Assembly: GCA_025765615.1 (NCBI GenBank)
Contig: JAIVFJ010000105.1
Span: 62,001-126,000 of the forward strand
Direction of reading: 5' to 3'
From: Zopfochytrium polystomum
Lineage: Eukaryota > Chytridiomycota > Chytridiomycetes > Chytridiales > Chytridiaceae
DNA: 64,000 nucleotides
This document shows, piece by piece, positions 43,596 through 55,021 of the stretch (the first letter of the stretch is position 1; each line of letters opens with the position of its first letter). The notes beneath the pieces were generated by a model that saw only the letters and a program-made list of their open reading frames with translations, searched no databases and was not told the origin of the DNA. Position numbers and translations under genes: made by a program.

Positions 43596-45703
43596 ATGGC
43601 GACGACGACCACCTTCACCTGCGTCTCGACGACGACCGACAGCTTCTTCAGGATCGGCACCGCCAACACAGTCAGCGAATGCGCCGGCACCTGCCTCTCA
43701 AAGCTTCAAAATAACCCGTCCTCCTACTACTATGCCCTGGCCGTGGCCCAGAACCCCTCGCTCAACCACCTCATCTGCGCCTGCGCCAGCGGGACTGCCT
43801 CGTTTCCCGCCGCCACCGGAACCTGCTCCAGCTGCTCCGCCGCCTACGGCCAGGACGTGGGCTCCGGCCAGTGCGGCGTGTTCAGCGGATCCGCCCCCGA
43901 TGCCGGCGTGACTTACTCGTTCGGCCTTTACCTCGTTTGTACGCGCCTCACAGATCTGCTCTTCTACGTCTTCAACGTCAAAACCGCATCTTGACTTGCC
44001 TTGTCTCTCTGCAAAACTCAGCCTCCGCCACGTCCACATCGCAACCCCCGACCTCTTCTTCATCCTCAACGACAACAACGTGGCAGACGACGACCACAAC
44101 TACCACCTCGAACCCAACGACTTCAAACACGACACCAACCGACACGTCGACGTCCCAAACTGGCACCACGACGAACACCGGAACGACCGGCGGCAATCCA
44201 TCTAGCGGCGGTAGCCCTTCTACCGGCACCAATCCAGGCGGATCGGGGGGAGGAACATCCTCGGTTCCCTCTGGAGGCGTCACGCCCACTGGTTCCGGCC
44301 CAGATGCAAGCAATCCCGCTTCGAATCCAAACGCACCTTCGTCGTCGTCGGGCGGTGTCTCCACAGCGACCATTGCCGGAATCGTGGGCGGCATTGGCGC
44401 CGCCATCCTGGTTGCTGTCGCCATTCTCGTTCTGGTGATCATCCCGCGCAACAAGCAGCGCAGGCAGGCAGAAAAGGCCGAACTGCTCTCTTCACTGTAC
44501 GTTTCCAATGGCGGCGGCGGCGGAAGCGGGGGTGGGAATCCAGGTGCGGTGTCAGCCAACCGTCCTGCCGCCGGTGGTGGCCTCGATCCTCCCAATGGCG
44601 GCGGCTGGCACGTCGCCGCGGGAACTCCATCGCCACACGCCTCCATGATCTACACCAGCCCGACGACCGAGGCGCACCCGTTGCTGCCCCTCCCGCACAG
44701 CAGCCCAACGCCGCAACCGTCAGAGTACAGCGGGCAGTGGGGGGCGAACCGGGCCAACTCTGTGCAGCAGCAGCTCAGTCACACGGCGACGGTGTCGTCG
44801 CAGGGCCAGGAGGATCGACTCCAGCAGCCGTCGGGGTTCCTGCTGGCCGACGCTGCCACAGACTCGGTTCCGCAGCCGCCCGTACCCAACCGGACCACGA
44901 GCCACAGCGCGCGACTGAGTCTGCCTCCCGAATCGACTCCCGCGTCGTCGATGCCGATGCCCGTGCCCCCCGCGTCCTTCAGCCCACCTGCGACGACACA
45001 GCCGCGCCCGTCGATATTCAACGGCGTTGCCGACATCACGACGGCGCTCGCAGCTGCCGCCGCCACGGGGGGTACCGTCTCCAAGAAACCGTTCCCTCCG
45101 GACTCCCCCGCCGGGACGGACAGCCTCCCGCGCGCAAAGTCCGACACAACATCCTCGCAGCTGGCCTCGGCCGCGCCGTCGCCAGCGCCCTTCGACACGT
45201 CGTACGCGTCGACAACGTCCACCTCCACCAGCGGCGGCACCACCGCCCCCTCGCTCTTCACCGGTGCCGCCGACATCACCGCCGCGCTCTCAGCGGCGGC
45301 CGCCTCGCGCGAAACGGTCCGCAAGCTAGCCGCTGCGACCACGTCCGACGCCAAACCGTCCCCGACCCTTCCCCTCGCGACCGCGCACGCGGCGACGCCG
45401 GTGGCGAGCTGGACGCCGCAAGAGGTGGCCGCGGCGCTGGTGGCGGAGGGGATGGACTTGGGCGTCGCGGAGTTGTTTGTCGCGCACCAGATCGACGGGG
45501 TGGTGCTGCGGACGGTGGACAGCGGGTTTTTGGCGCGGGAGATGGGGGTCGGGGCGGCGGGGGTGCGGGCGAGGGCGATGATGGCGGTCGCGCGGGTACG
45601 CGGGGATCCCGCCGTTGATGCGGATGGGGCGGTCGACGGCACGGCGGTCAACGGCGTCGCGACGCCGTTTGGGACGTTGGCGCCGCCGCCGTATTTAGGG
45701 TGA
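43596..45703 (+). CDS. WSC-like sensor with transmembrane helix and C-terminal SAM domain
   Basis: Exons are 43596-43938 and 44022-45703, giving 674 residues. The donor GTACGC and acceptor CTCAG restore the Ser codon at the junction. The extracellular N-terminus (residues about 5-115) has eight cysteines in a WSC-like arrangement (FTC, SECAGTC, ICACAS, GTCSSC, GQCG). No classical signal peptide precedes it. A long Ser/Thr/Pro/Gly mucin-like stalk follows, then a transmembrane helix (IAGIVGGIGAAILVAVAILVLVIIP) with a basic stop-transfer (RNKQRRQAEK). The cytosolic part ends in a SAM domain (SWTPQEVAAALVAEGMDLG, LFVAHQIDGVVLRTVDSGFL, ARAMMAVARVRG). WSC proteins sense cell-wall stress. The SAM domain suggests direct oligomerisation or coupling to kinase scaffolds. 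Two copies of an ADITTALxAAAA motif lie in the cytosolic linker. Confidence 0.82.
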
Positions 45704-46357
45704 AAAATGGGGAGGAGGCCCGCGGCACTTTTTCGTAGGTTAGGTTTTATCTGGTGCAGGTCAGAGGGGGGTTTTGAACGAATTTGGCCACCGAAGGGGA
45801 CGTTTTTATGTTATCTTCTTTATATTTCTTCTCTTACTCTCTCATTTTTTTTTTCTTATCCGCCGAAATCCGCTCCACCCTCAATCAGTTCTTCGCGGCG
45901 CGATGATCTATTAATCAGCAGGTAACTCAGTCTATTCTACTTGCGCACACAAAGCAACATCCCCACACCTTATGCATTCTCTTTTTGTTTCGCCTTTTCG
46001 AATTCTGGCCCTCCCCCCTCATTCCCCCCTTCCCACCCCGTTCTTCCCCGGGAGATCCTCTTAGTTTTGAAACCCCCACTGTATTCCATCTTTCACCCGA
46101 GGTGTATGACGGGCGAGGAGTGACAAGGAAACCTTCTCAATGAGTGTTGATGCAGTGCACGTAACATACAGCTTCGCCCAATTTATCGACGCCTAATCTC
46201 CTACGACAAAATACAGTCGCGTCAACGCAAAGAAGGGCCACCCTCTTTTTCCAAACTTTCGTCCTTTTTTTCGCAGCTCCCAGCCAACTTGCCGCTCCTC
46301 AGGGAGAAAGTGCTCAGGGGAGGCCCGTACGAACGCAAAGCGTCCCAAGCGTGAAGC
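45704..46357. other. Intergenic, no gene seen
   Basis: A T-rich 3' flank of the WSC-SAM gene is followed by C-rich sequence around 46010-46070. No supported coding frame. Confidence 0.4.
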
Positions 46358-46805
46358 TCAGCGGCCTGCAATGGCAAAATTCCGTCTTATCCGAATATTG
46401 GCACCACGGGGGGAGTATTTGCAGAAGCCAAAGAGGGCGCCTGGCGAGTTGGGGAGCGACAGCGGTGACGAGGGCCGAGAACCAGGCTTGGGATGGCGAC
46501 ACCGGAGGCGGCGGGGTTCAACGCATTGCGGGACGGGGGTGGGGGGGGGGGGCCGAGGCACGCGCAGAATGTCGTCGTCGACCCAGGCGATGGCGATGAC
46601 TGGGTTTCTCGGTAGTCTTCTTCGTTTCCTTTTTCTTATTCTTCTTCTCCTTCTTCGTCTTCTTCGCGACGGGGAAGGGGCGGGAACGGGGGCGGGGGCG
46701 GGGGTGGCCTTGTCGGCCTTCTTCGCCGCTTTCTTTGAGACGACGGCGGCGGCTTCGGCGGCTTGGACGGCGGCGGCAGCGGCCGCGACAGTCTCCGTCT
46801 TTGCC
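46358..46805 (-). CDS. Possible C-terminal exon of an unknown basic protein
   Basis: On the minus strand TTTTGTAG at about 46813-46806 is a good acceptor. It is followed by a frame reading KTETVAAAAAAVQAAEAA, then SKKAAKKADKATPAPAP, an Arg run, and PVIAIAWVDDDILRVPRP, ending at 46358. The Ala/Lys-rich then Arg-rich content is like histone-H1-type tails but no domain is recognised. The upstream exon was not found; AT-rich DNA and the copia relic lie on that side, so the gene may be truncated. Two other frames are also open in parts, so this is weak. Confidence 0.3.
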
Positions 46806-47069
46806 CTACAAAATAGTATGTTTGGCGGAACGATCGTTTTGCTTTTTTTCTTGTTCTTTTCTTTCTTCCTTTCCCGACTAACGTTCAAAACCAACAAGAA
46901 GAACGAACCAAGGAGCCAAATCGCTCTTTGATTAGTACAAAATAATGATTCTAACGGCCGTAATAAGTGGCAATATTCGTTACAAGACGAAAAATAAGTC
47001 TACATAGTGTAAAAAATCATAAAATTTAGGGAAAACTGATGAAATTCGAGTGTGATGGAGCACGGAGGA

Positions 47070-47890
47070 GGGAGGTCAGGTGACAAGTCAGGTCTGTGAG
47101 CAACTTCTTTATTTCTTTTCCAATTCCAAAACTCCCCCTTGCACACTTGCCCTTCCTAGACTTCAAACAAAATCCTCCAGAGGTAAGAAACTGGGGTAGA
47201 GTGCTTGAAGCCCCAGCTCAGATGAAAAACCCAAATCAATTGGCTGATCTGGGAAAACCATGGCAGGGAAAGGAAGGGAAAATATCTGGGATAATGCTGC
47301 TGAGGGGTGAACTTCAAGAGAGTAGGAATAAAAATACATGAAGAGCCAAATAAGGCTAAAGGTAAAGAAAGTTTGTCCAGTGCCCTCCCCCCCCGGCTAA
47401 CCTGCTGATTTCCCGTTGCGCACCAGCCACGCCTTCCATGCAACAGCATGGTCCAAGTTCTTCTGTTCCTTCTTCTTGATACTCTTTTGTCGAATATGTT
47501 TCTCACATCATTTTGATCTTGTCTCTAGGATTTTCTTGTGACGTTACAGGTATCGTTTTGGTTTCTCAGTTGAGCCAACCAGTCCAAGTAGAGTCTGGCC
47601 CTCATAGACCATGTCACGTCCATGTGGCTTGGTGAGGAGATCTGCAAGCTGGTCCATCGAGTAGACGTACTCAACGTGTACAAGTCCTTCCTCAACAAGT
47701 GACTGAATGAGGTGGCACTGAAGGCAGATGTGCTTGGAACAATCAGTGTGAAGGTCGTTAACTGTCATGTGGATTGATGGTGTGTTGTCCTCGTAGGCAA
47801 TGATTGGTAGATTGAGGGGATGCTGAATCCATAGGTGGAGGTTGTTGATGGCCTCAAGTTCCCGACCAAGCTCACTGAGTGCAATGTACT
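47070..47890 (-). mobile_element. Copia 3' fragment (RNase H end and partial LTR)
   Basis: On the minus strand this matches the end of the 3.1-7.35 kb copia element. The match starts abruptly at about 47890 (YIALSELGRELEAINNLH) and runs through the 3' UTR and polypurine tract into a diverged LTR start near 47120. Similarity fades by about 47070. The 5' side is joined to unrelated DNA, so it is a truncated relic. Confidence 0.85.
47544..47890 (-). pseudogene. Copia RNase H C-terminal fragment
   Basis: The frame reads ALSELGRELEAINNLHLWIQ, then VNDLHTDCSKHICLQCH and QLADLLTKPHGRDM, and stops at 47544 after KPKRYL, where the longer copy continues MQRHKKI. The substitutions Arg to Cys and Tyr to Cys in the HIRLQYH block are diagnostic of decay. 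The frame is open upstream into non-element DNA only by chance. Confidence 0.85.
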
Positions 47891-48267
47891 GACGCAAGAT
47901 CGGGTCCGCCGCCAGGGGCAAAGACACTCGTAAAGCAGTGGGCAACGCAATCAAGGCTTTGCCGAAAAGCGACGGACCTCCCGCCCCGAAAGCTGCGCTC
48001 CACCTTCGTTCCCCATTTTTTGATTTTTTTATTATATTTTTTTCGGGCGCCCCTGTAGCGAGGGCAAACAAAAAAGACCTTCTCGGAGGGGGAGGAAGGA
48101 GGAAGCGGGTGTGGGTACAAGCGTACTGCGACGCTGATTTAGGATAAAACACTTGCACACGCACACGCACTGAGAAGGTGTGCAACAACGGGCGAACGTC
48201 GAAGAGGTCAAACCCATCGGCCTCGCCGTCAACACTTGGTTGCTTTGACACAAACCGTGGTCAAAAG

Positions 48268-48303
<36 letters not shown>

Positions 48304-49006
48304 TTTTGCCCGCGCCACTCCTGAATACATGTAAATGCACATCCCCTTTCCGAACAGACACATCCTTAACAGCCGCCGTTTCCTACACCGCCCACCCCTC
48401 GCAGCAGCAGCATCCCCCGCAATGCCCCTCCTCGCGCATCGGCCACCCCCCTGGCACCACCACCGCCACCACCCGGTCCTCGGCACGCTGCTGGTCGTCG
48501 CGGTCGGACGTGAGAAAACGAACTTGCTCCCCATTCTCCCCCAACCCACCACCCCCTTCCACCCTCCGCATCGCCGCTTGATCTAACCGGCTGGCTCGAC
48601 CACCACCCCCTTTCCCCCCTCCTCCACCAGTGTGCAGCTACACCGCAACAACAACAACAACAACAAAACCCACACACCCACCCACCCCAACTCTCCACCA
48701 CCACCATCGCCGCACCACTTCGGCGGGCGAGGACGGCGACTCGTGGCTTGACCGGCTGTGCGAGCTGCCATGAACATGCAATCGGAGTTTCGACTGTCCC
48801 CTCTTTCGAGGGTGGGCAGAGGGGAGGTTTTTGTTTGTTGGTTTCTTTCCCACTGACCCGCGGATCTGGACTTTGCCCTGCCCTTCATCCCAAACAACCC
48901 CCTCTTCCCCCCTCCCCCTCCCGTCAACCTGCTCTCCATTTGTTCTTTCTTCCTGTTTGCAAACAAATAATAATGTTTTTGTTTATTAGATTGCGCTAGT
49001 GTACAA
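47891..49006. other. Unassigned region before the tRNA
   Basis: It contains a 33-A run (48269-48301). Minus-strand frames near 48180-48250 (SVDGEADGFDLFDVRPLLHT) and 48395-48560 (EQVRFLTSDRDDQQRAEDRV, ending CEGWAV) look protein-like, but I cannot connect them by splice sites or assign a family. Confidence 0.35.
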
Positions 49007-49077
49007 GCAACAGTGGTTCAGTGGTAGAATTATCGCCTGCCACGCGGTAGACCCGGGTCCGATTCCCGGCTGTTGCA
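49007..49077 (+). tRNA. tRNA-Gly(GCC): tRNA-Gly (anticodon GCC)
   Basis: The 7-bp acceptor GCAACAG pairs with CTGTTGC, with discriminator A. A D-arm follows (TGGTTCAGTGG, box A). The anticodon loop CTGCCAC carries GCC. The T-arm is CCGGG, TCCGATT, CCCGG (box B). No intron; 71 nt, CCA not encoded. A 6-bp inverted repeat (GTCTCC/GGAGAC) lies just downstream at 49087-49104. The structure is complete, so it is likely functional. Confidence 0.97.
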
Positions 49078-49721
49078 CATTTGACAGTCTCCAACAAAGG
49101 AGACATGGAGTATTTCCTCCATTGCGACCTTCGTTTGTTGGCATTGTCATTCCCACATCTCCACGCTGTTAGATACAACGATGTGAACAATTGAGCGCGT
49201 GCACCCAGCCCTTATTTTTCCATTCATCCAACTAACCACACATATTCGAAAACTGTTAGACAATCACAATTTACCACAAAAAAAAAAAATGGAAGGGAAG
49301 AAGGTAACGCAAAAACAAACTACAATGAGACTAATCGGGGAATTTCTGGTAAAACAACAAACAACACTTTGCACACTGCTGGGTACGTATGTTGGGGACA
49401 TGGGGACAAGGTTCTACCCCCCTTCCCCTCCACCCTTTCCTTCGCCCCCGTTTATCGCTCAGTCTGTCTATCTCCACTGAACGAGCAGGGGGGAGGGAGC
49501 GGCGCGAGCAATAAAAGAAAGGGGGGCGGCGGTCGCGTGGGTAAAAAAAAAAAAAAAAAAAAGGAGCAACAGAAAGGAGGACGGAAGGGAATTGGAGGAA
49601 AGGAAGAAAGGAAAGGAAAATGCACTCAACAAATCTGGCGGTGCTCGAGAGACGAGGGCACATGCAAACAGAACGAACGAGAAAAAAAAAGAGAGAGAGA
49701 GAGCAAGAGGGAGGGAGGGAA
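49078..49721. other. Intergenic between tRNA and Rua1-like gene
   Basis: A-rich tracts (49278-49289, 49543-49562) and purine-rich sequence up to 49720. No gene seen; the right part is probably 3' UTR of the minus-strand gene. Confidence 0.4.
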
Positions 49722-52700
49722 TTACACGTCCGCCGACACCGCCACTCCAACGCTTCCCCCGGCCCCCGCGGGAGCTGCGGGAGCCGCGGGGGAACCCTCC
49801 CTTTCCTCGCCGCCGACACCCAGTTCGCTCGCGCCGGCACCACCGCCGCCGCCGTTACCCCACGCAGGCTTGGCGTACACGTGACACTTGTGTGCGTGGC
49901 GGAACCACAGCACGGTGGCGCCGAGCGCGCGCACCGCCTCGCGCGCCTCGACGGGCACAGCGGCCATCGCGCCGGCGCCGGCGCCAGCAGCAGCACCCGC
50001 CGCCGCCGCAGTCTTGTTGGCTGCCGCAGCAGCAGCTGCTGCTGCTGCCGTCGCAGCTGCGGCCACGTCGGCTGGCTGCACCGCGAGGACCTTGACGGTG
50101 CCTGGCGGCGAGGCGGCCGTCGCCGCAGACGACAACGGGTTGGCGCCGCTACCTGGCGACGACGACGGTGGCGGTGGCTGAGCGTCCGCCGGAACGATCG
50201 AGAGAAGAGGCAGTGACGCGGGGAACGGGTTAACGGGCGGCAGCTGCGCGGCGCCGCCTCCATAGTGCATCAGCTGCTGCTGCTGCTGGCCGTGGTGGCC
50301 GTGGTGGTGGCTGCCGCCGCGCTGCTGGTGACCGAGCGCCGCCTTGTGCTGGCCGCCGTTTGCGGCCGCCGCCACCGCCGCGCCGGCAGTCGACGGCATG
50401 TAGTGGAAGCCAGGCAGCAGCAGGCCGGCACCGCTCCGGCGCTTCTTGACGCTGGCCGGGTGCCAGTCGCCGCACTGGTGGCACAGGCCCTCGGTCGCGA
50501 TCGACACAGTGAACAGCGGGCGTGACGGCGTCTTGAGTTGCGGCAGTGTGGTTGTCGTCATGGATGCGGGTCCGGGCGGGTCTGACGACGTAGGCGTCGT
50601 GGGCGTGATGGGGGCTGCATGAGTGAGTTGACCTTGCGTGTCGAGAGCGGCGCTGGCAGCGGGTTTCTTTCTCGCCTCTGACGGAGAGGCTGACGAAGGC
50701 GATGTGCTAGGCGGCGTGGCTGGGGTGGCAATGTACACGACCCGCAGAGCGAGCGGTCGGACGAAAGGGCGGCCCGAAATGGCTGAGATGCCGTGGACAA
50801 ACTGCTTGTGATACCTGTGCGGGATTTCATTTTTATGCACACGTGTTCAGTAAGCACGCGGTCAAGTCTCGGCCCTAGGCCCAAACAAAGAGAAAGAAAA
50901 AAAAAGCAATCCAAAATAAGTAAATGCACGAGCTCACCAAAACGCTGAATTCTTCAGCTGCAGCCACCTCCCCGGCGGCTCGCACAGGCCGCAGAACCCT
51001 TCCTTCATGACGCCGTCGTAGCGCACCCACTCTGGCGTGTACAGGTCATCGTGCGACCTCAGACCTTGCCTCCTCGGGGCGGCGCCGCCCAGCTTGGCCG
51101 ACGACGGAGAAGACTGGTCGCGGGACCCGGGCGGGGTCAACTCCATCGGCGGCGGGTGCAGGCGAGGCACGGCAGCTGGGGGGTCGGTGGGGAGCGGGAC
51201 AACCGCGGCGGCGGACGGGTACTGCTGCTGGAGGGGCATCGGCTGGTGCGGCTGCGGTTGTGGTTGTGGTTGTGGGTTGTACCGCTGCGGGTGAGGGACG
51301 GACGAAGCCGACAAGGGCGGAGGCAAGGGTGTGTAGGGCGTTCCGACCTGGTACTGGTTGTGTTGCTGCTGCTGCTGTTGTTGGTACTGGTGCGGCGGTG
51401 GCAGGGATGCTGTGGGATCCAACTGGACCGGGTAGAGGACCGGCGAGAGACGGCGGCGCTGACCCGGTCGCTCGTAGTACTGCTGCTGCGACGCTGAGTT
51501 GTCGACGGCGTACATTTGGAATGACGGCGAAGGCCCTGGCGTCGGTACCAAGCTGGACGACGAGGACGGCCCCCCAAAGCTCGCAGCGGGACCGGGATAG
51601 CCCATTGCCGCCGCCTGCGGGTGGTTCTGGACAGGGTTGCTGTTCTGCAAAAAGCTTCCCGGCTGCGGCCCAGCGTGAGATGCCCAGCCTTGCTGGCTCG
51701 CGTAGCCGGAGGGCGCAAACATACGCTGCTGCTGCTGTTGTTGTTGCAGCTGCTGCTGTTGCTGCATTGAATGATGTTGCGCAAGAATACTGTCCTGGTG
51801 GTAAATGGCGTTGGGATGAGCGAAAGGCTGCGCTCCTTGATATTGATGCTGCGGGTGGGAAGACGACATTGGAACCGGTTGTCCCCGGAGCGCTGGGGCG
51901 GAGAGGGCGCCGGCGGCAGCGGCCGCAGAACCGTACTCGGGCCGGCCGAGGCCACGGTACTGGGGTGCCGAAGAGCTTGAAGGTTGCGCGTCGGCGACAG
52001 AACCCATCGCCGACGACGACGAGGATGACGAAGGCAGCAACGGAACGTACTGCTGGTGGCCTGGGGACGGATACGCGGTCAGGTCTTGAGTAGCCGAGAA
52101 CCTCCTTTTCAACGTGTTCGGGCCGGTTGCGACTTGCGGAGAGTACGTCGACGCGGAAGAAGACGAAGACGGGCCGCCGCCAGCCGGCGCGGCGTCCATG
52201 CTGACACTGCTAATGCCCATGCTGGCAATTCCGCCACTTGGACAGGGCAGTTGCTGCTGCTGATGTTGCCAGGTGGAGTTGCGGATTCCTGGGTGCGCTG
52301 AGGTCGGAGGCCAGTTGCTGGCGGCCAGCTGCGACGACGGCGCCATTGCAAGCCCTGTCCAGGAAGTCGTTGCGGGGGCTTGGCCGGCGGCAAGCGGAGG
52401 GGTGGGCAGCGGCACGAGCTGTTGCTGGTGCGGGTGTTGCGAGTAGTGCTGCTGCTGTTGCTGGGAAGTACTGCTGGGGTTGGCGTAGGGATTACTGCCG
52501 CTGCTCGCGGCGGCGCGGTTGTTGTTGGTGCTGGCGCTTCCGCTGCTGCCACCGCCGCCGCCGTGGGCAATGCCGTCCAAGCCGGCGGGGGCCGGAACAG
52601 CAGCGGTATCCGTGGAGGCGGCATTGCCAAGATTTGCAGGTGGCGCCTGGGGCGGCGGCGGTGGCAGAGGGGCATTGGCACCATTGTAAGTGGCGGCAGT

Positions 52701-53216
52701 TGCAGCCGCCGCCGCAGCCATGTTTGCATAATTGCTGCTGCTGTAATAATAAGCGTTCTGTTGCTGCTGCTGCTGCTGCTGGTGGTGGTGGTGGTGCGAC
52801 AGCGGGATCGCGGCGGCGCCTCCGCCACCCGCTCCAGCACCCGCTCCCGCAAAACCAGCCGCGTAGTCGCTTTCGCGTTGCTGCTGCTGCGGTGGAATCG
52901 TGTCTTGTCGCGCGTGCAGCGGCTGCTGCTGAGGCGGCGGCGGCGGGTAAGCGTTCTCGCCGTACTGCTGGTAGATCTGCTGCTGCTGCTGCTGCTGGTA
53001 CTGCTGGTGGTGGTGGGGGTTTTGCTGCTGCTGCTGGTGCTGTTGTTGGTGGTTGTTGTAGTTGTAGTTGTTGTTGTAGTTGGAGTTAAAGGTGCTGTTA
53101 CTGGTGTTTGTGTTGTTGCTGTTGTTGTTGTTGTAAGGGAGCTGCTGGCGTGGCGGGGACAGGGCAGCCGACGATACCGACGACGACGACGACGCGGAGG
53201 ATGAAGAGCCGTCCAT
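49722..53216 (-). CDS. Rua1-type zinc-finger transcription regulator, polyglutamine-rich
   Basis: Exons are 53216-50938 and 50814-49722, giving 1123 residues. The Trp codon split at the junction restores NSAFW-YHKQFVHGIS. The first ~690 residues are Gln/Asn/Pro/His/Ser-rich with many Q runs, as in transcriptional activation domains. The Rua1 C-terminal domain (PF14616 type) begins DDLYTPEWVRYDGVMKEGFC, continues GLCEPPGRWLQLKNSAFW and YHKQFVHGISAISGRPF, then EGLCHQCGDWHP, and ends much later with LWFRHAHKCHVY. Conserved Cys/His residues are therefore spread over a very long Ala/Gly/Gln-rich insertion of about 200 residues before the last block. Rua1 in Ustilago maydis controls glycolipid biosynthesis genes; the target here is unknown. 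It should be nuclear. Confidence 0.85.
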
Positions 53217-54978
53217 TGGTCCGTCAGTTGCTTGCTGCTGTTGCTGTTTTTCGTAGTTGGATGAACAGCGAGGACGGCGGCGACTGCTGCGACGCGGGGA
53301 GAGAGGGTCTGCTTTCCCTTGCGCGCTGTGGCCAGCTGGCAGCAGCAGGAAGTTGGGAGCAGTGGAAGGACAGCAGGCAGTGGGCAGTAGTTATTGGGTA
53401 GCGGATGCGTCGTCCTCCTTGGTAGTTAGTTGCTGTAGTGGTGGTGGTAGTAGTAGTAATAGTAGCAATAGGTGCTGGCAGCGAGCGAGCGAGTTTTTGT
53501 TGCGTGTGTGTGTGTTTGTGTGTGTGTGTGAGGGGGGCGTGGGAACCGTGCGTTTTTGGGTTGCCGGGAAGAAGAAGAGCGAGAAAGAGACACGAGCAGA
53601 TCGCGTGTGTGTGTGCCTGCTGGCACTGTCTGTCTGTCTGTCTGTCTGTCTGTCGGTCTGTCTGTATGTCTTTCTGTCTGTCTCGCTTTGCTTTGCATTT
53701 CGTGCTTGTTTGTTTTTGAAATCAACAGTTTGTCTGTCTCTCTGTGTGTGCGCCTGCTGCTGTCAAGGGTTCTCTCTCTGGCGCTCTCTGTCTCTCTCCC
53801 TCCCAATCGTCATCTTCCAATGTGTGCAATGCAGCAACGTTCAGGAAAACAACCTTGCCCCAGACAGAGCCGCCCGCCACACACTAACAACCGCAAGGTC
53901 CTGCTGTGTGTGTGGTTGATGCCCACCGAGGGAAAGTGAAAGAGGGAAAGACAGACAGACAGACAGCCTTTGGTCCCTCCGAAATTTGTTTTCATGCAAC
54001 ATCTGTTTGGACGAAACAACATTGCAAACAGAAACAAATTCAAGGGTGGTGGTGGCTTTTGGCTGTATGCATTTTCGCACCCACACGCACACAGACCCAC
54101 CTATGCTGATGCATATTGACTTGGAAAGAGGACGGAGAAATAGGGCATGGGATGGAGACAAGACTTTGGCAGCATTCCCCAATGTTCCTGTTGACGACAG
54201 GATAAAAGAAAAATTGGGCTTTGTGAGGGATATGCTCGGGTCTTGCTGCAACTTCTGTCTGTCTGCCTGTCTGTCTGCCTGTCTGTCCACTTGCATTCCA
54301 TCCCTTCCGCTAGCTCCGAATTGAAATTCCTGCGACCAAAACAAGTATGCTTCAACCAGGGACGGAGTCGTCCCGCCGACATCCGGCAAAGGCTGGGAGC
54401 GGGCCCGCTTACTCTCGGAACGCCATTAACAGCAAATCAGTCTGTCGGCCGGTCTGTGGGGTCTGTCTGCCTTTCAACTCCTTTGGTTGATTGATTGATT
54501 TTCACAATGGGCATGGATGAATTTACGAGGAGACCGCATCAAAGGGGCAAACACCAGCAGGACTGGGAAACGGACAGAGGCAGATTACTTTTTCTTTCCC
54601 CACATTCCTTATTTTGTCAAGAATGTCCGACCAACCCAGTGTGGCTTGGGTTAGGCCAAACCCCAAAACAAAACGGGGATTTTGTCTTCCTTCCAAAAAG
54701 GGGGGTGAATTTTTTTTTTCGCTTGACCGAAAGCCGAGCCACAACAATAACGTATCCGCAAATCCGCGGATTTGCGATGTCGTTTGCATATGGAAAGAAG
54801 CAATGAACAAAAAAATTTTGAACAACAATGCACATGCGCGGGCCGACAGAACCATATGGCTTTTTATGCAAGCCCTTGAAAAGGAAATGACAACATCTTC
54901 TGCGCTGGAAAACACCAGCGCCCATTTTGTAAAAAAAAAGTCCTTCATGTTTTCTTCTCTATCTATCTATCTCTTTCT

Positions 54979-55021
<43 letters not shown>

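Noticed and set aside
52238..53204. Plus-strand frames opposite the Rua1-like gene
   Set aside because: They are complements of CAG/CAA-coded Gln runs, giving Cys/Leu/Ala/Val runs without protein-like features.
53438..54324. Small cysteine/serine/valine-rich frames in the 53-56 kb region
   Set aside because: They arise from CTGT and GT repeats and show no start or homology.
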